64,000 bases of DNA from Steinernema hermaphroditum (taxonomy: Eukaryota; Nematoda; Chromadorea; Rhabditida; Steinernematidae): NCBI GenBank assembly GCA_030435675.1, contig CM059625.1, positions 2,976,001-3,040,000 of the forward strand, given 5' to 3'. Both the position numbers and the translations under genes were made by a program. The notes under the pieces were generated by a model. That model saw only the letters and a program-made list of their open reading frames with translations. It was not told where the DNA came from and searched no databases. Below, one piece after another: positions 1 to 13,495 of this stretch; positions within the stretch are counted from its first letter, which is position 1, and each line of letters opens with the position of its first letter.

Positions 1-1087
1 GCTGTTATTTTCTGTTATTGAGCCGATATTCCACAAGAAAATGACCAAAGAAGAAACCCTCAGCGCTGTTACAAACCCTTTACAAGCTGGGAAAGAAGAA
101 ACCGGAGATTGTGAAGAGGCTGAAATTGTATCTGACGACCGTCAAGCGTATCATTGACCGATACCAAGTGACAGGGGACCTCAAGGACAAGCCTCGAAGC
201 GGAAGACCGAAGACGGCAAGGACCGCAGCGATCAGAAAAGCGATCAAAGACAAACTTCAGCGAAATCCGGGTCGTTCAACAAAGAAGCTCGCGAAATCGC
301 ACGGAATTGGCAAATCCTCCGTCCATCGAATTCTGAAGAATGATCTGCAGGTGTTTCCCTACAAGTAGGCCAAAGGACAGCTCCTCACGGACGACATGAA
401 GGCCAAAGAAGGTTGAAGAATGCCTAGAAATGAAGCGCTTGGTTGCGGTTGGCAAGCATCGGTAGATCATGTTCTCTGATGAAAAGATTTTCACAGTGGA
501 ACCGCTCCGGAACAGCCAGAATCATCGCGAGTGGCTGCAGAAAGGCTCACCGAAGACCGTTAAAGTCTAAAAGAGCCATTTTGCCAAATCCGTAATGGTT
601 TAGGCTGGAGTATCGGCCCTGGGAAACACGGAGCTCCATTTTTTCGAGCAGAAGGAACTTTTGAACGCTGAATCCTACCAGAGGAAAGCTCTCGAAGGCG
701 TGGTGAAGCCCTACGCGAAGAAGAACACTTATGGAAACCAGTACATGTATCACCAGCACGATGCGCCAGGCCACAGTGCGAAGAGGACCTTGAAATGACC
801 CATGACCCAGTGAAATGGACTCCGGCGTCTGCTCCGGCAGTCTGAGAGAAGAACATTTTGGCCTCCATACTCCCTTGATCTCAATCCTCTGGATTTCTCT
901 GTGTGGTCAATCCTAGAGAACAAGATCTCAGGAACCCGAATCGGAACCAACGAAGCCTTGAAGCGCACACTGAAAGAAGCCTGGAAGGAAATGAACCCAA
1001 AAGTGACCACGCGCATCGTCGACCTGAACCCCATGCGTCTTCAGACCTGCATCGCCGCGAAGGGAGGACATTTCGAACAAGTATTGT
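1..1087 (+). pseudogene. Tc1/mariner transposase, decayed
   Basis: Remnant of a DDE/D cut-and-paste transposase. The first part (111-368) is an open helix-turn-helix segment with RYQVTGDLKDKPRSGRPK, the paired-like DNA-binding region of Tc1/mariner proteins. After a stop near 366 the reading continues in pieces: FSDEKIF near 473 (first catalytic Asp region), HDAPGHSA near 758, and YSPDLNPLDF near 873 with a downstream alpha-helical tail to about 1087. Several stops and frame changes interrupt it, so it cannot make a working enzyme. The left end lies outside the window. The YSPDLNPLDF block suggests a mariner/maT-type rather than a classical Tc1 triad; the exact subfamily is uncertain. Confidence 0.85.
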
Positions 1088-1204
1088 GATATTATGATTC
1101 GGCAGGAGTGTACGAGTAGTTAGAGCTTAAACGCGTTGAATTTGGTTCTATGGGGCTTGAGATATAACTGTTTTTTCACTTATCCGAACTTTTGGGACAC
1201 CCTG
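1..1204 (+). mobile_element. Mariner-like element, right part
   Basis: The decayed transposase is followed by a terminal sequence ending ...TTTTGGGACACCCTG at 1204, next to a TA dinucleotide (1205-1206), the usual mariner target. Read on the other strand the tip is CAGGGTGTCCCAAAAG. That is close to the tips of the short element at 56424-56881, so both belong to related families. The left inverted repeat is outside the window. Confidence 0.75.
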
Positions 1205-4200
1205 TATAGACAAGATAGTGTCGCAAGGCTCACTGGAGAAAATCGAAGAAAAGGGCGAATTCAGATTTTATGACTTCTTGAGGGGCCTAATTCAGAATCT
1301 GTAGTCTTTTGTTCAAAAATTTTCCTATTCGAACTCTATACCTTTCAGTTCATCTTTACCAAGTGTAAATTTCCAAATTTTAAGCTTCCGGGATACGAAC
1401 ATGTGAGCAAGAAGTATAGACAAGATAGTGTCGCATGCAGAAGGGCAAAGTTTGTCTCCAATTAACACATGTAAATGTCTGATGCTCGTGTTTAGTTCTT
1501 ACCCATGGTACTTTCGAGATGTTTCCAAGTTCCTCCGCAAGTAGTAAAGAGTTGGTTAGGCCACTTTAGGCATGTCCGTGCTTGTTGTTTTATGAGAGCT
1601 AGAGAAAAAAAAATGGAAACGATGCTGTTTTTTTTTCTATGTTTTCCGTTTTTTTTCCGTAGTTACCGGAAACTAAAAGTGCGCTCCCAGGTGTATGATG
1701 CGCTCCTAAAAAGGGCCTTGATTCAAATTTCTCTATTGATTGAACCTAGATAGACTTGTATTACAAAATCTCCGCTATTTAATCTCCGTTGAGCCTTTAA
1801 AAATGAAATCTCGGAAGTTCCGTGTTTCGCGTGGGCGTCGTAAACGAGAATCCCAGTGATTCTGATATCAGACTGCTTTTTCCGCTGTTTTACGTCTGAT
1901 GACATGAATAATTCTATTTCCTTGGAGCACATTTCAACAATATCTATTTTAAGCGGAACGTCAGCAGACGCTTCCCATTGAATTTTGCAGTTGACGTGTG
2001 TATCTTGTTGTCGATTTGTCTTGTCTAGTTTTAAGCTAGCAGGAAGTCATCATCAGTAATATGCCAGCATAACCAAAATATGTATTTTAATACAGATCTA
2101 AGTAAGGAAGGTACATTCTCTATTATGCTCTATTACACAAGCGACATTCTCTATTATGTTCATGAATCAACAATGCTTTCAAAGTGGCGATCATTTGGGG
2201 TAGGAATGAAATGTGGGTACGGGAATGTAACGGTCATGCAGGTCTACTGGGTCCGGGAAAGTATGGTCACATCAAAAATCGATCCAATCTCGAAGCGGTG
2301 AACTAACCAGGGAACCATAGTACCAAGTATGAACAGTACTCCTCCATCTTCTAAGTTTGGTAGCTACCGATCGGATTATGGCTGAAAGATCCGCCGATAC
2401 TTCAAGATATTTCGTAAAGTAGCTCACACCAATTCCAGAGATTTGATATAGCTTATTATTTCCTGACGACATAGAATGTTTTTTATTCCTTCTACGTACG
2501 CACCATTGCTTTGTCAAGATTAAAAATCATTTTGAAAAGCCCATAAAATTGAAGTTAGCGCCCTCACTGAACCGTGGAATTCACGACCTTAGGGAAAGGG
2601 AAAACATGACTAGGACAATAGTGTTTATTTGTGTTTTCAAACCGTATAAACGGCATTTCCAGCATTTCAATTCTTCTTCCTTGTTTTTCACTTAACATTG
2701 GGCTATTTTTAAAGCAGTCTCCACTGACCTCTTCGACAACATGTCCTCGGTCTTTCGTTTACACCCTGGAATGTTTTGCTTTAATAGATGCGTGATTAGG
2801 CACTTAGCGAGTTGGGAAAGTGCACATCTCTGACCTCGTGACGCCAGAACGCGTTCCGTCGTTCTTGTCGAGGGCGTACGTATAAGGATCTGCGTTGCGC
2901 GCGAGGACAATAGCCAAAAAATTAGCCTACAACTTGTGACGGCCATCGGCTTCCGCTTCCCGAACCGTCCGCATCGGTCTTCGCCGCATCCCGTCGAATA
3001 TTTGATGCAAATGAATTATTTGGCCTCTGCGAATGTGTGTGAGTTGGCGCGCGCGCGCGAAAGCGCAAAACTTTTGTGTGTCGTCCGAATAGCCGCTAAC
3101 TATGCACGTTCCGGATGTGAGTCGAATAGCGGCTAACAAAAGGCGTTGCTGCGGCGAATTGAATTTTACACTGAACGGCACCCTACGACGACGTACTTTA
3201 GAAGCAGTTCCCGCATCAGTCGTTTTTTGGATCGTTCCATTTCTCGGTAAAGTTCGTCATGGAAGGCGTCCCGCTGCTGATGTAAGTGCTCGGCTACCGT
3301 AAGAGCTGGGATGTTAGTGGGTTTCTTCCTGTATTTGAGCAATATAAAATTTTTTTCCTTACCAATCATACTGCTTTTCAAATATTGGGTGGCCATGGAT
3401 TTTGGCTCTGGCTAACCGTAATGACTTATCCATAGTTAACGTCACCTGTATCCTAGTTTTCAAACGGCTTGTATGCTTTACTGCGTCTATTTTAATCGGG
3501 TTTTAGTGGTTTATACAGTAATTTATTTGGTATCACATCGGTCCTCTTATCCACCGTTCTTGTCCACCATAAGATCATTCTTTATGCGCTTTTGGCTATA
3601 TTCCGCACTATTTCACGAATAAGAAAAGATGTCCGCATATGTCAAAGGAACGTCCATCAAAGTGCACAAAAACATAGTCATAGTACAGCGAAATATCAAC
3701 CGGATCGTGCAAATAAACAAATCTTACCCATTATTTTTGACGTTGTATATATGTGCAATTTTTGGCTTTATTTCACTGCACCATAACATGCTATCAAACT
3801 TTCTTAGTACAACGCCACGGCTGCTTCTTCGGCGTAATCACTGTTATCGACTTAAGCAGGCAATTCTCTGAACTTCGCGTAAACATGTACCTACTGTAAT
3901 TGCATGGATTCTTCACTGCTTCGAATACTGAGACGTCTGGAACGTTCGTGCTAGCAATTGGCAAGAGTAGGCGGAAAAATCAGGTGTTTTGAACGCTTTT
4001 TGTAATGGTCGCAATTAACGGTTAGCATGGCTGACAAACAGCTCCACGTTTAGTCTTTGGAAAGTTGTTGTCTTTGGTACACGACAACGCGGGCGTTCAG
4101 TGAAAAAAGCTCAAGAACAAAACGTATTTTTGCTGTTTATAGTACACGGTGCTACCTAGATGTGCAGATTTCAACTATACAGGTTAGTTTGTGACTTTCA

Positions 4201-5598
4201 GAAACAATTGTATTGTCTTGCTTTCTGTAGGAGGAACTGCACTCTATCTTCCACTCCTTAATGTATCACACATGATCAAAAGCGATACGGACTGTACCAC
4301 ACACTCCAAAAATACAAATTTTGTTAGACATAAGATAAAGGGGGATAAAGGGGTCACAGTCAGCCCTTTTCTTTGAGCCTTAACTTCCTGTTTTCGATTA
4401 CAGTATAATTGCTTGTGAGAAAAGTCGCACCCTCCTGCATTTGAAAACTTATTGCGTTATTGCCTTATGAATCAATGCCATTAGAGCGCTAGCAAACATC
4501 CTACTCCTCTAACCCATTTATAACGCGTATCACATGCGATTGTTTTCGCTTTTCGCTGCTATCTTCGCGTGTCTCTGCTGCGAATCCCTTGTCTTTGGTC
4601 ACTTTGAAGGCCAAAACAGACGTCACCCCATTTCGGTTCCCGTTGATTTCATTTCCGGTCGCTTCGGCAATCAAATGTTTTTTTGCAAATCACAGCCCCC
4701 ATGTCCGGCACTTCCGGTTGTTCGCTGCTGGAAGATCAAAAGATCACGTTTTGTCAAGAATTACAAAAACAGCGTATCATTTCCGCTTTTTAACCGCTTT
4801 ACCACATCGTCTGCAAAACAGCTAAATGGACAAAGACAGTTCAATTCTGATAATCGCATTGAACGTATCGCATATCGCTTACTCATTTCCAGCGTGTCGT
4901 TACTTTGTTGTCGTCTTGTCTCGGGGCGCCGCTCCACAATGGCCTAACACAATTACCGCCTTGTTGATTTCTGTCCCACACCTCGTCGACTACAACCTAG
5001 AGACATACGCACAATAGCCCATGTTCTGCGGCGCCGTCCTCTTGTTTCGGCGTCACTGACACCTCTCGGCGCTACTTTTCGTTTCGGGCGTTGATGCCGG
5101 TTTTGTAACGCGATATAAGTGGGAGAGTAGTAAAGCGATAAGCGGAAGGGATATCCCGCGACCTCCGGACTCTTAATGCGCGTCGTGACGTCTGCCGTCG
5201 GAAGGGATGGGGGATTTCCTGGTGGACAACCGATAGGGCCACGAAGGGGGTTTCAAGAAATCGGTGAGGTGCGCTTGCACCGATAAAAGAGCATTCCCAC
5301 TGGAGACTCCACCTCTCCACCCCTCACGCGCGCTCTCCCTCTGTTGGCAAGGCGTGCCGGAGGCCTATTTAGATGCCGCAGAGGAGATTAACAAGACACT
5401 GGCAACGCTGTTGTGGGTATTTTGTGTTTTTTGTCCTAAAGGGCGTCCACCTTTTCCAATACACTTCGTGCTAGACTGTCTACCGCAAGAGTTCTATAGC
5501 ACAGACGTTCTTTGATTGGACCAGCACCTGCCGGCAGGTGCACCACTCAAATTGGATATTCATCTGTTTAAATTTTCATTGAACTTTGTTTTAGGGTT
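1205..5598. other. Intergenic, no convincing gene
   Basis: I see no splice-consistent gene here. A 22 bp direct repeat (GTATAGACAAGATAGTGTCG plus CA) occurs at 1204-1225 and 1414-1435. An open frame at 4534-4947 (+) begins with a hydrophobic stretch resembling a signal peptide (MRLFSLFAAIFACLCC), but the rest has no recognisable domain and may be chance. The stretch 5040-5510 is GC-richer and is probably the 5' region of the downstream chloride channel gene. Confidence 0.5.
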
Positions 5599-8500
5599 AT
5601 GGCCGACATCAAAAAGTCGCTGCTGGATGTGCCGGCCAGCGGGAAGACCGACGATGAGGATGAGTCCTGCGGCGAGATCAGTCACAGTTCGGAGACGTTT
5701 GGCGACTTCTGTACTCGTAAGTTGTCCATAATTTCAAGAAGAAGTGAACGCTATTTGGCGAAAGAACCTGAATTGATTTTTTGATTGTGTCCAGATCGAA
5801 CGAAGATTTTTTGAAGATTTTTTAATCCATTGTGTATGACCGTGAGGATTGGGCTGTGCTGTGTGGTTCTCCAACGCTTGTACCTCCACTTAGGGAAATG
5901 AATAAGCTGTTCTGAACAGCTTGTTTTTATTTATGACATACTGTAAGTGACAGTATTATGCATCGCCAATCATGTTTACTATCTCTGATGCGAAATAGCC
6001 ATTCCTACAAACATTTGTTCCACCATTTCTAACAACGACCACCAGAGGCTTGCAGGCCACCATTCATCGATTATTCTCAAAAAATCCCTCATGCAAATTA
6101 TCAACTTTTTGCACTTAATTTAACGTACGACCCTTTTAGGCCAAGCAAAAAATGTGCTCAACTTCCTCGTCGAAGACTGGTGTCTATCCATAATGCTCGG
6201 TGTGATCACTGCCGTATTGTCAGTTGGGATGGATGTGCTCATCGAAATCCTCCAACACTGTAAGCTGCTTCCATCATTTGGCCGTGCTAAGCCGCCTCGC
6301 ATTTCAGTGCACATCACTATGTACGACAAATTCATAGAGATATCAGCGTATTTGGCATTTGGCATGTGGACATTGCACGTCGTTTTCTTCGTCGGAATCG
6401 CAGCTGTTTTCTGTCAGATCGTCTCTAAACAGGCAGTTGGTACGTGACGTAATGACGTGATCGGCCTGTTAAATGTCGCTAATTCTCCAGGATCCGGAAT
6501 TCCCGAGGTCAAAGTTATTATGCACGGCTTCAAGATGAAAAACTATTTGACGTTTCGGACGCTTATCGCCAAAATGGTCGGTTTGACGCTGGCGATGGGC
6601 GGTGGACTTCCGATTGGCAAAGAGGTGAGTCTGTCGACTGAAAAAACGTGGATGTTTTTTGCTCTCCATCAGCGGCTCGCATTTCCGATTTAGCGTTGTT
6701 TAATCCGGGGGCATGGAGGGGGGCAAGACAGCTTGCATGATGTTATGAGTTTTTCAGTTTGATCCGTAGTTAATCACTCCCGTTTTATGGTATACATGAA
6801 AAAAGTAGTTTGTTTGTTACTTCCCTTTGACGGTAGTCTGAACACAATGTTTTCCACTTTAGTAAACATCAGCGAAAGGAGGAAGTGTGGCCTAATCCAT
6901 GTCTGGCATATTCGGCCAATGATCATTTGGAAATGATACTGATAAAAAACAGGGCAAAAGATCAGAAGCATTTTCTTGGTGAAATGCGGGATTCCTATGA
7001 ATACAAACTCTGCATTGCAAAGCATTTGTAGTATTCTCGGTGATTGATTAGCGTGCCTTGCCGAGACAAACACTAACGCTAATCTCTGCTGCTCTTGCGG
7101 GGTCACAGCTTAGAACGGACGGTTCTTAAAGGGAAAGAATGCCGCCGAAAACAACTAAAATGGCGATGATGACGCTTGCGTTTCAAAACAACAGAAGTTG
7201 GATGTCACGCAACAAGCGGTTTCTGAACACTTACTGCAGAACTGAATAAAGCGAATAAAAAAAGAGACCGTAAACTCTATCACTTTGAACACGGAAATGG
7301 AAATGTGTGCCGCCATAGCTCAGTCGGTTAGAGCGTGGGTCTAATAAGCCCAAGGTCGCAGGTTCGACCCCTGCTGGCGGCAAAGCACTTTTTAACTTCT
7401 AGTCGCTTTTGTATCTTCTCTGTTCTTGGCACCTTCTCCATATCTTTCAGGGACCATTCGTGCACATGGGCGCTATTGTAGCCACTCTACTCAGCAAGCT
7501 AACGGCCAGTTGCCAGTACTCGGCCTTCTTCTCCAACGAAGGTCGCGAAATGGAACTTCTCTCTTGTGGCTGCGCCGTCGGCATTGCCTGCACTTTCAGC
7601 GCACCTGTTGGAGGTAGGAGAGCACAACCGCAAATAGCTTAAACGCTTACGCATAACAACAAATTTATAGCTGTACTTTACGCCATCGAGTCAACCTCCA
7701 AATATTTCGCCGTCAAAAATTATTGGCGTGCCTTCCTGGCGGCCACATGCAGCGCGATCATTTTCCGATTCGCGAATTTCTTTGTCACCGCAGCCCAGTC
7801 GGGTAAGCGAGCCGAACAAAGCGAACGCTTTTAAGCAGATTACACACATTTAGGCACAATCACTGCCTTCTATCAGACGAGCTTTCCAACCGAGTCGTTT
7901 CTCATCGAGGAATTAGCGCTTTTTGCGCTTCTCGGGTGTGTAATACCCTTAGCGTTCAGCACAAATGAATTTACATAATCCGTTGCAGGTTCTTGGGAGG
8001 TCTTGCGGCGTCGCTGTTTATCTTCACTCATCGCCAAATTAGTCTCTTCAGAACTAAGAACAAAGTCTTCAAGATGATCTTCAAAAATAAGTAAAAACGG
8101 TCACAACAAGACAATAGATAACACCACGACATTTTCAGCTTTCTTGGCTTTACCGTATTCATGGCAGCCGTTGTGGGAGTAGTGTCTTTCCCGCTAGGTT
8201 TTGGAAGGTATATCGCTGGAAAGGTAAGGGCACAGGACCCAGGTGGACCAGACTTTTTTCGTAAACCTCTTATCTGATTGTGTCCTGAGTATGAGAGCAT
8301 TCGATTGTCCAAAAATCATTCGGCTAAGTACTTAGCTATAAAATATTCGACATTCGTCATTCTGTCGCTAAGTCCCCTCATATCACAAGCAATTAAATCT
8401 AATCGGGCCCTCAATCGCTTTCCACTTGGATGACGCTAATTCATGACGTGATGTTATGGCGATATTCTAGTGTTTTTTTGCAAATTCAGATGAACGAAAT

Positions 8501-10793
8501 GTGCTGAATACCGTTGATCTTAACGACTTGTACGTGTAGTTATGAACGTTAACAGTTGCTGAGAACGATCCAAAAAACTGGAGACTAGAAAACAACAAGT
8601 TTGTATTGATAGGAAATTACCGTACCCGTTCGCTACCACTCATTATCAATGCCGCACACCAGGTGGTGACTAACCTCTTTCCCACCATGAGCACCCTGAT
8701 CTTTATCCCTTATTGAATTATTAATTAGCTTCCCCGGAAATGTAGCCCCCTATTCTAGTTGACATTCCGTGAGACAATGGCCGATTTCTTCAACAACTGC
8801 ACGTGGTACGCCGTGAATCAGAGCGACTCGTGCAACGAATCGCTGATGCAACACTGGACGGGAGGGCCTGAAGGCGGCGTCAGCATCTTCCTTTCGCTAA
8901 CTTGCTATCTTATCATTAACGTAAGGAATTTCCGTTCGGAAAAAGGTCACAAAAGGAGCATTTTCAGTTCTTGCTTGTGGCCATATGCATTTCCATTAAT
9001 GTTCCTGCCGGAGTTTTTGTTCCGTCGTTCATAATCGGCGCCGCAGGCGGTCGCCTAATGGGCGAGATGATGGCCTACCTATTCCCGGATGGCCTCCGTG
9101 GACCCGATGGACCGCCGATATATCCGGGACTCTATGCTGTTGTCGGTAATCATTGATCGTACATGAAACGTAAAGGGAAATATGGCCGTTACAGGAGCAG
9201 CTTCATACACAGGCGCCGTTACGCACACACTTTCAGTTGCTGTCATCATTTGCGAATTAACCGGACAGCTGGCTCCTATCCTACCAGTCCTGGTAAGCAG
9301 TGGGAGTAGAAAATGTCCTACTTGAGACACTTGTCTATAAGAATCGGGTTCTAAACCAGGCAGTTCATGCCTGCCAGTGTTAATGGAATTCTCCAAAATT
9401 TTTAGTTTTCGTTTATCTACTCTTGACCCTGAATGGCCTATGGATCAGCTCAATTCACCCTTATTTCAGATAGCCCTTCTGACAGCCAATGCTCTGTGTA
9501 AATTTCTACAGCCCTCCATCTATGAAAGCATCATTCGCATGAAGCAGTACCCGTATCTACCTGACCTTCCCCCATCTCGTGTCAGTGTCCACACAGTGAA
9601 GGTCGAGCAGATCATGATCCAAGATGTCATCTTCATCACCAAATCCACAACTTACCGTGAACTGAGAGAAATCATGAAATTCGCCCCTCACCTCAAATCC
9701 TTTCCTGTACTTACTGATAACAGTGAGTTGCCATTCAACATTGGTCGTTTAAGAGATTCCGCATTTTAGAGACAAAGATTCTTCTTGGATCAGTGGCCAA
9801 GAAGTACCTGCTTCTCCTCATGAGGAGGCATCTCATCGAGTGCCCCTCGATTCGCTCAGGTCGCCGTACACCAGCCGAGATCTTCAATCACATTCGACGA
9901 ACATCGATGAGGTAAGAAAACGATCCGCGCCCGGCTAATCGAAAGCGTAGAACTTGTAGATTGTCGCGCCGACAGGGAAGCCGCCGATCGGAGCGATCGC
10001 TCGCCGATTTGGAGAAGGCCGACAAGATGAAGGGCTTGGATGTGAACGATGAGACGATAAATGACATCAGTGTAACCGGCAACACTCTGCTTAGTATATC
10101 TCCTCTGCATCCACCAAAGAGTGAGTGTGGTAGCTCCAGATCCTCAGAATACTGCTTGCTTTCAGGTGCTCCTCTAACGACGCTTTTCTCGAAGCCGTCG
10201 GGAAGTGACATCCGCGATGAGGTAAGATCTGGTCCAATATTCAGACCATACAGAGGGTGAAAGATTTACGTATCCATTAGTCAGGATCAGTACAATCCAC
10301 CTTAATCGTGATTTTATCATCTCCATTATGAATGTCCTCAATGAAAGTTATTTGTTGTAGAATGGCAGCTTCGTGGATATCGAGGAACGGCTCGACCGAG
10401 TCGTCGACCTAGACGAAGTGGCCATCGACTCCGCTCCCTTCCAATTGGTCATGGGTTCGTCGTTGTACAAAGTGCATACGCTTTTCTCGCTTCTTGGCCT
10501 TTCCCATGCCTACGTTACCGATTGCGGCCGACTGATGGGTGTGATCGCGCTCAAAGAGGTAAGTCCGCCACGCTCATCACGTCTCTACCGGAGAAATCTA
10601 GCTGCGAGATGCGTTGGCCAACATCTACGTGCGAGGAGCGGTTCCCGTGAAAATCGACCGAAAGCTCACATCCAGTGAGTATTTCCTTCCCAGGGTGTAC
10701 GGACACGGGTCGAACAACAAAGAAGACGATGAAGACGAGGGAAAAACGACGCCCAACTATGGCACCTACTTGTCAGTGCCCACGCAACTTTAA
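5599..10793 (+). CDS. CLC chloride channel 1 (CLH-type)
   Basis: A voltage-gated CLC chloride channel of the plasma-membrane ClC-1/2 type, expected to act as a dimer. Eighteen exons join in frame to 835 residues: 5599-5716, 6140-6259, 6308-6439, 6491-6624, 7451-7613, 7671-7802, 7854-7935, 7989-8090, 8139-8223, 8759-8920, 8968-9145, 9195-9292, 9470-9722, 9770-9911, 9960-10120, 10166-10221, 10361-10558, 10602-10793. The selectivity motifs are complete: GSGIPE (about residue 124), GKEGPFVH with the gating Glu (about 168, split by an intron), and GVFVPS (about 425). Two C-terminal CBS regions follow (about 546-590 and 710-770). The start follows TGTTTTAG four bases upstream, a likely trans-splice acceptor. 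It is the paralogue of the gene at 21672. Which of the C. elegans clh genes is closest I cannot say. Confidence 0.93.
7309..7382 (+). tRNA. tRNA-Ile (AAT anticodon)
   Basis: A complete cloverleaf. The 7 bp acceptor stem pairs GCCGCCA with TGGCGGC and has an A discriminator. The D arm contains TAGCTCAGTCGG (box A) and the T arm contains GGTTCGACCCC (box B). The anticodon stem TGGGT/GCCCA closes the loop CTAATAA, placing AAT at positions 34-36, which is isoleucine. There is no intron. It lies on the sense strand inside the 826 bp intron 4 of the chloride channel gene, directly between the exons that share the GKE|GPF gating motif. Confidence 0.95.
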
Positions 10794-10984
10794 CTCAGAC
10801 ACACCTGATCGTTTGTTTTTGTTGTAGCCTTGTTCTTATTGTACATCACCCTCCAGATTACTTAGGCATAATTATTTCTTTTCCGCTTCGACTTCGGTGA
10901 CGTTTGTATTTATAACGGTGTTTGTAATGCGAGCAATTATGGAATACGTGTAAAAAGTTTCGTTTCTTCTAGTGACTATGATGT

Positions 10985-10990
10985 AATAAA
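10985..10990 (+). terminator. Poly(A) signal of CLC gene 1
   Basis: AATAAA about 190 bp after the stop codon of the first chloride channel gene; the only canonical signal close downstream. Confidence 0.5.
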
Positions 10991-12989
10991 CGTGCTGAGA
11001 TCTCGTTGCAATTGCCGGACATTTGGGCACGTTTGACTGACATCGGTCGTAATGCGATTAAGTGCGCAAAGAAAAGGCAATGATGTCCAAAAAACGAAAA
11101 ATCGAAAACCTGATGAGATCATTTGAGGATTGAACAAACCCAGAAGGCAGTTAATATCATCTAATGCAAGGTGAACCCTTGTGGTTTGTCTTTGCAGAGA
11201 TCGAAAAGCGTGATTGCCGAGATGTGATCAGTTTCCCTACGTTCTTTCAAATGTTCTCCATTTCAGCCAATTTCGTTTAATTCACTGAATAGAGGTACTA
11301 TGGAAGCATAGTGTAAACCGAATTTACATTCGTTGCCCGGGGTTCGGCGATCTATCACCGTTCTCATTGAAAAGTTCCTTGTACGCCTCGTTGACTGCGA
11401 AGCATTTCAAGTATGATCACATTAACACGACCACTTCCGGTGACAAGTTTTTTTGCAGAGAAATGAATCGAGCGTTCCGCGCCGAATTCTTCATTAGGAG
11501 GGCGCCGTAACAATAGTACAAAACACAAATACGAAGGGTGGTTGTTATGAAATACCAACCGAAATGGAGATCTTTCGAAGCATACCTTTGTAGCCTTCTG
11601 AAACTTTTTTAATTTGCTGTTTGGTTCCTCAAGAACTGATATGCTTCAAGGCAAGCATGCACCCTTTTGTAAGTCGAAATCTGAGAAGAATCAGGTCTTT
11701 TACATGTCCCAAAAGGTCACTTATATGGTCCAATGTTGTACTTTTTTCATCCTCTGCCAACTCCTCGTTGCTTGGACTGCTTGTCTCTATCTCCAGGTAC
11801 GCAGCTGAATCCGCATTAAGTTTGACCGGTGTTTTATCCTACCTTCTTCTGATCACTATCTTCCCTTCATTTTGAGTGGCTTTTTAGCGCTTTTGTGCTA
11901 TTGTTAGGCGTGCTCTTTAAGTAGCCACAGCTTTGTATATTCTGTCACATTCACTTTTCAACAGGTGAGCCGACAGTATAGTAAGCCTTTCCGATTTCGA
12001 CCTCACCTGCTGTGCAGAGCATAAACAAAACGAATGACATCGAGTGCATCAGGATGATTCCCGCACCACAAATCGGAGCGAAACGGAGCGAGTGTGATGC
12101 AAAGTTTCCGGTTTCCTTAGGCGATCACAAAAAGGAACCTTGTTCTCTCGATTGCACGAGAATGACACCATAAAGGGGAAACAGCACCAAAACTCCCGCG
12201 CGCGTTCGCATTTTCATCCGATCAAAGAACGATCATAGTCTGTTGCATAACTTCACTGCACTACACCAACATCTACCTCCTATGTTAATGAGTGCTGACA
12301 GATCGTTTCCATTTTTCGCGCCAGCGGATTACTTGAAAATGCCTCTCAACTGCTATCACGCTTGCACTGTTTACCGAAAATTAACCGACCGTGACGGCTT
12401 TTTTTGCAGAAGGAAACAACCGTCTGACTTGGCGACATCAATTATCTTCTTTTGCATCGGAAGTGTAACGAATTGAGGAGAAGAAGATGTTGCGCGACGA
12501 AAGGGTAACGATCGCGCCCCTCTTTCGATCCCTATGAGTGGCTGCGTGCACTGCAAGGGCGCATTAATGATCAAAAAACATTTGCCCCGCGAAGCGAAGC
12601 CGATTTACAACGAGTAATGTGTGGCGGTTCACGCAATCTGTGAAGTTCGCTTCAAAGCAATGTTCCGCATTCGACGGGGTCGCGACAGTCTAAACATCAC
12701 AAATCGAGATCACAAGAGCAACAAATTGCTGCGTTTTGCAAGACTGAATGCTGATGCCGGTTTTTGTGTAAGCTTGCATTCCACCTATAATGAAATTTAT
12801 GATCGCTTTCTGATCTTGCTTCAGGGGTGATCATATCAGGTTTACCCATCACAACACAACACTCGTCAAGAAGCAATAGCACTGAGCAAAAATGACTCTT
12901 TGTCATGAAGGGTACACAAGAAAAGGGAAAACTGTTTGGTCAGTGACTTTAACGAAGCACATATTGCTGCACCCGAATTTTGATCGACG

Positions 12990-13160
12990 CAATCACTGTT
13001 GTGAGTTCTGTCAGTTCTATTACAACTGTAAATCGTGTTAAGCACCTAGGCATTCAGCAACACTGTCCCTTGTAGTCTAGAACCTTCGTCAAATTTCCTC
13101 TGGATGCGGTTACAATAATACCACATACCACACACAGCGCTCAGAAACATCTTTCGCTTG
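12990..13160 (+). repeat. Dispersed repeat, single copy
   Basis: Shares long words with the tandem array on the far side of the helicase-like gene, in the same orientation: AAGCACCTAGGC, TTCAGCAA, ACTGTCCCTTGTAGT, TCGTCAAATTTCCTCTGG and ACACACAGCGCTC. No coding capacity is seen. Confidence 0.75.
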
Positions 13161-13495
13161 GTAATTGTCGCTGACCTACTATTGGATGATTGTTCCAAAT
13201 CAGATCCTCTTGGAATGTAATAGAATGTTGGCAGACAAGAAGATATACAACAACGGTGGTAATAGGATTGTCTCGGAAAAGAAGCAGAGTTCGACAAAGG
13301 GGACACACGTAGTCATTGAACAGTGCGGTAGTAGTTTCGACGGACGCTGCGGTTTCGTTTCAGTTTCGGTGAACGGCATTACGAGCTGCCGTTTTTATGC
13401 AATTTATTAACGGATTAGGGATAATTAACGGCTTATGTTTCATAGCACAGAGGAATTGAATGCACAAAGCAAGTTATATACCACTGATTCGAAAG

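Larger units (their letters stand above)
10794..13495. other. 3' flank and intergenic
   Basis: This contains the 3' UTR of CLC gene 1. No gene is recognised in the rest. A single diverged copy of the repeat found as an array at 16350-16912 lies at about 12990-13160 (shared words include TAAGCACCTAGGC and CTGTCCCTTGTAGT). Confidence 0.5.
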
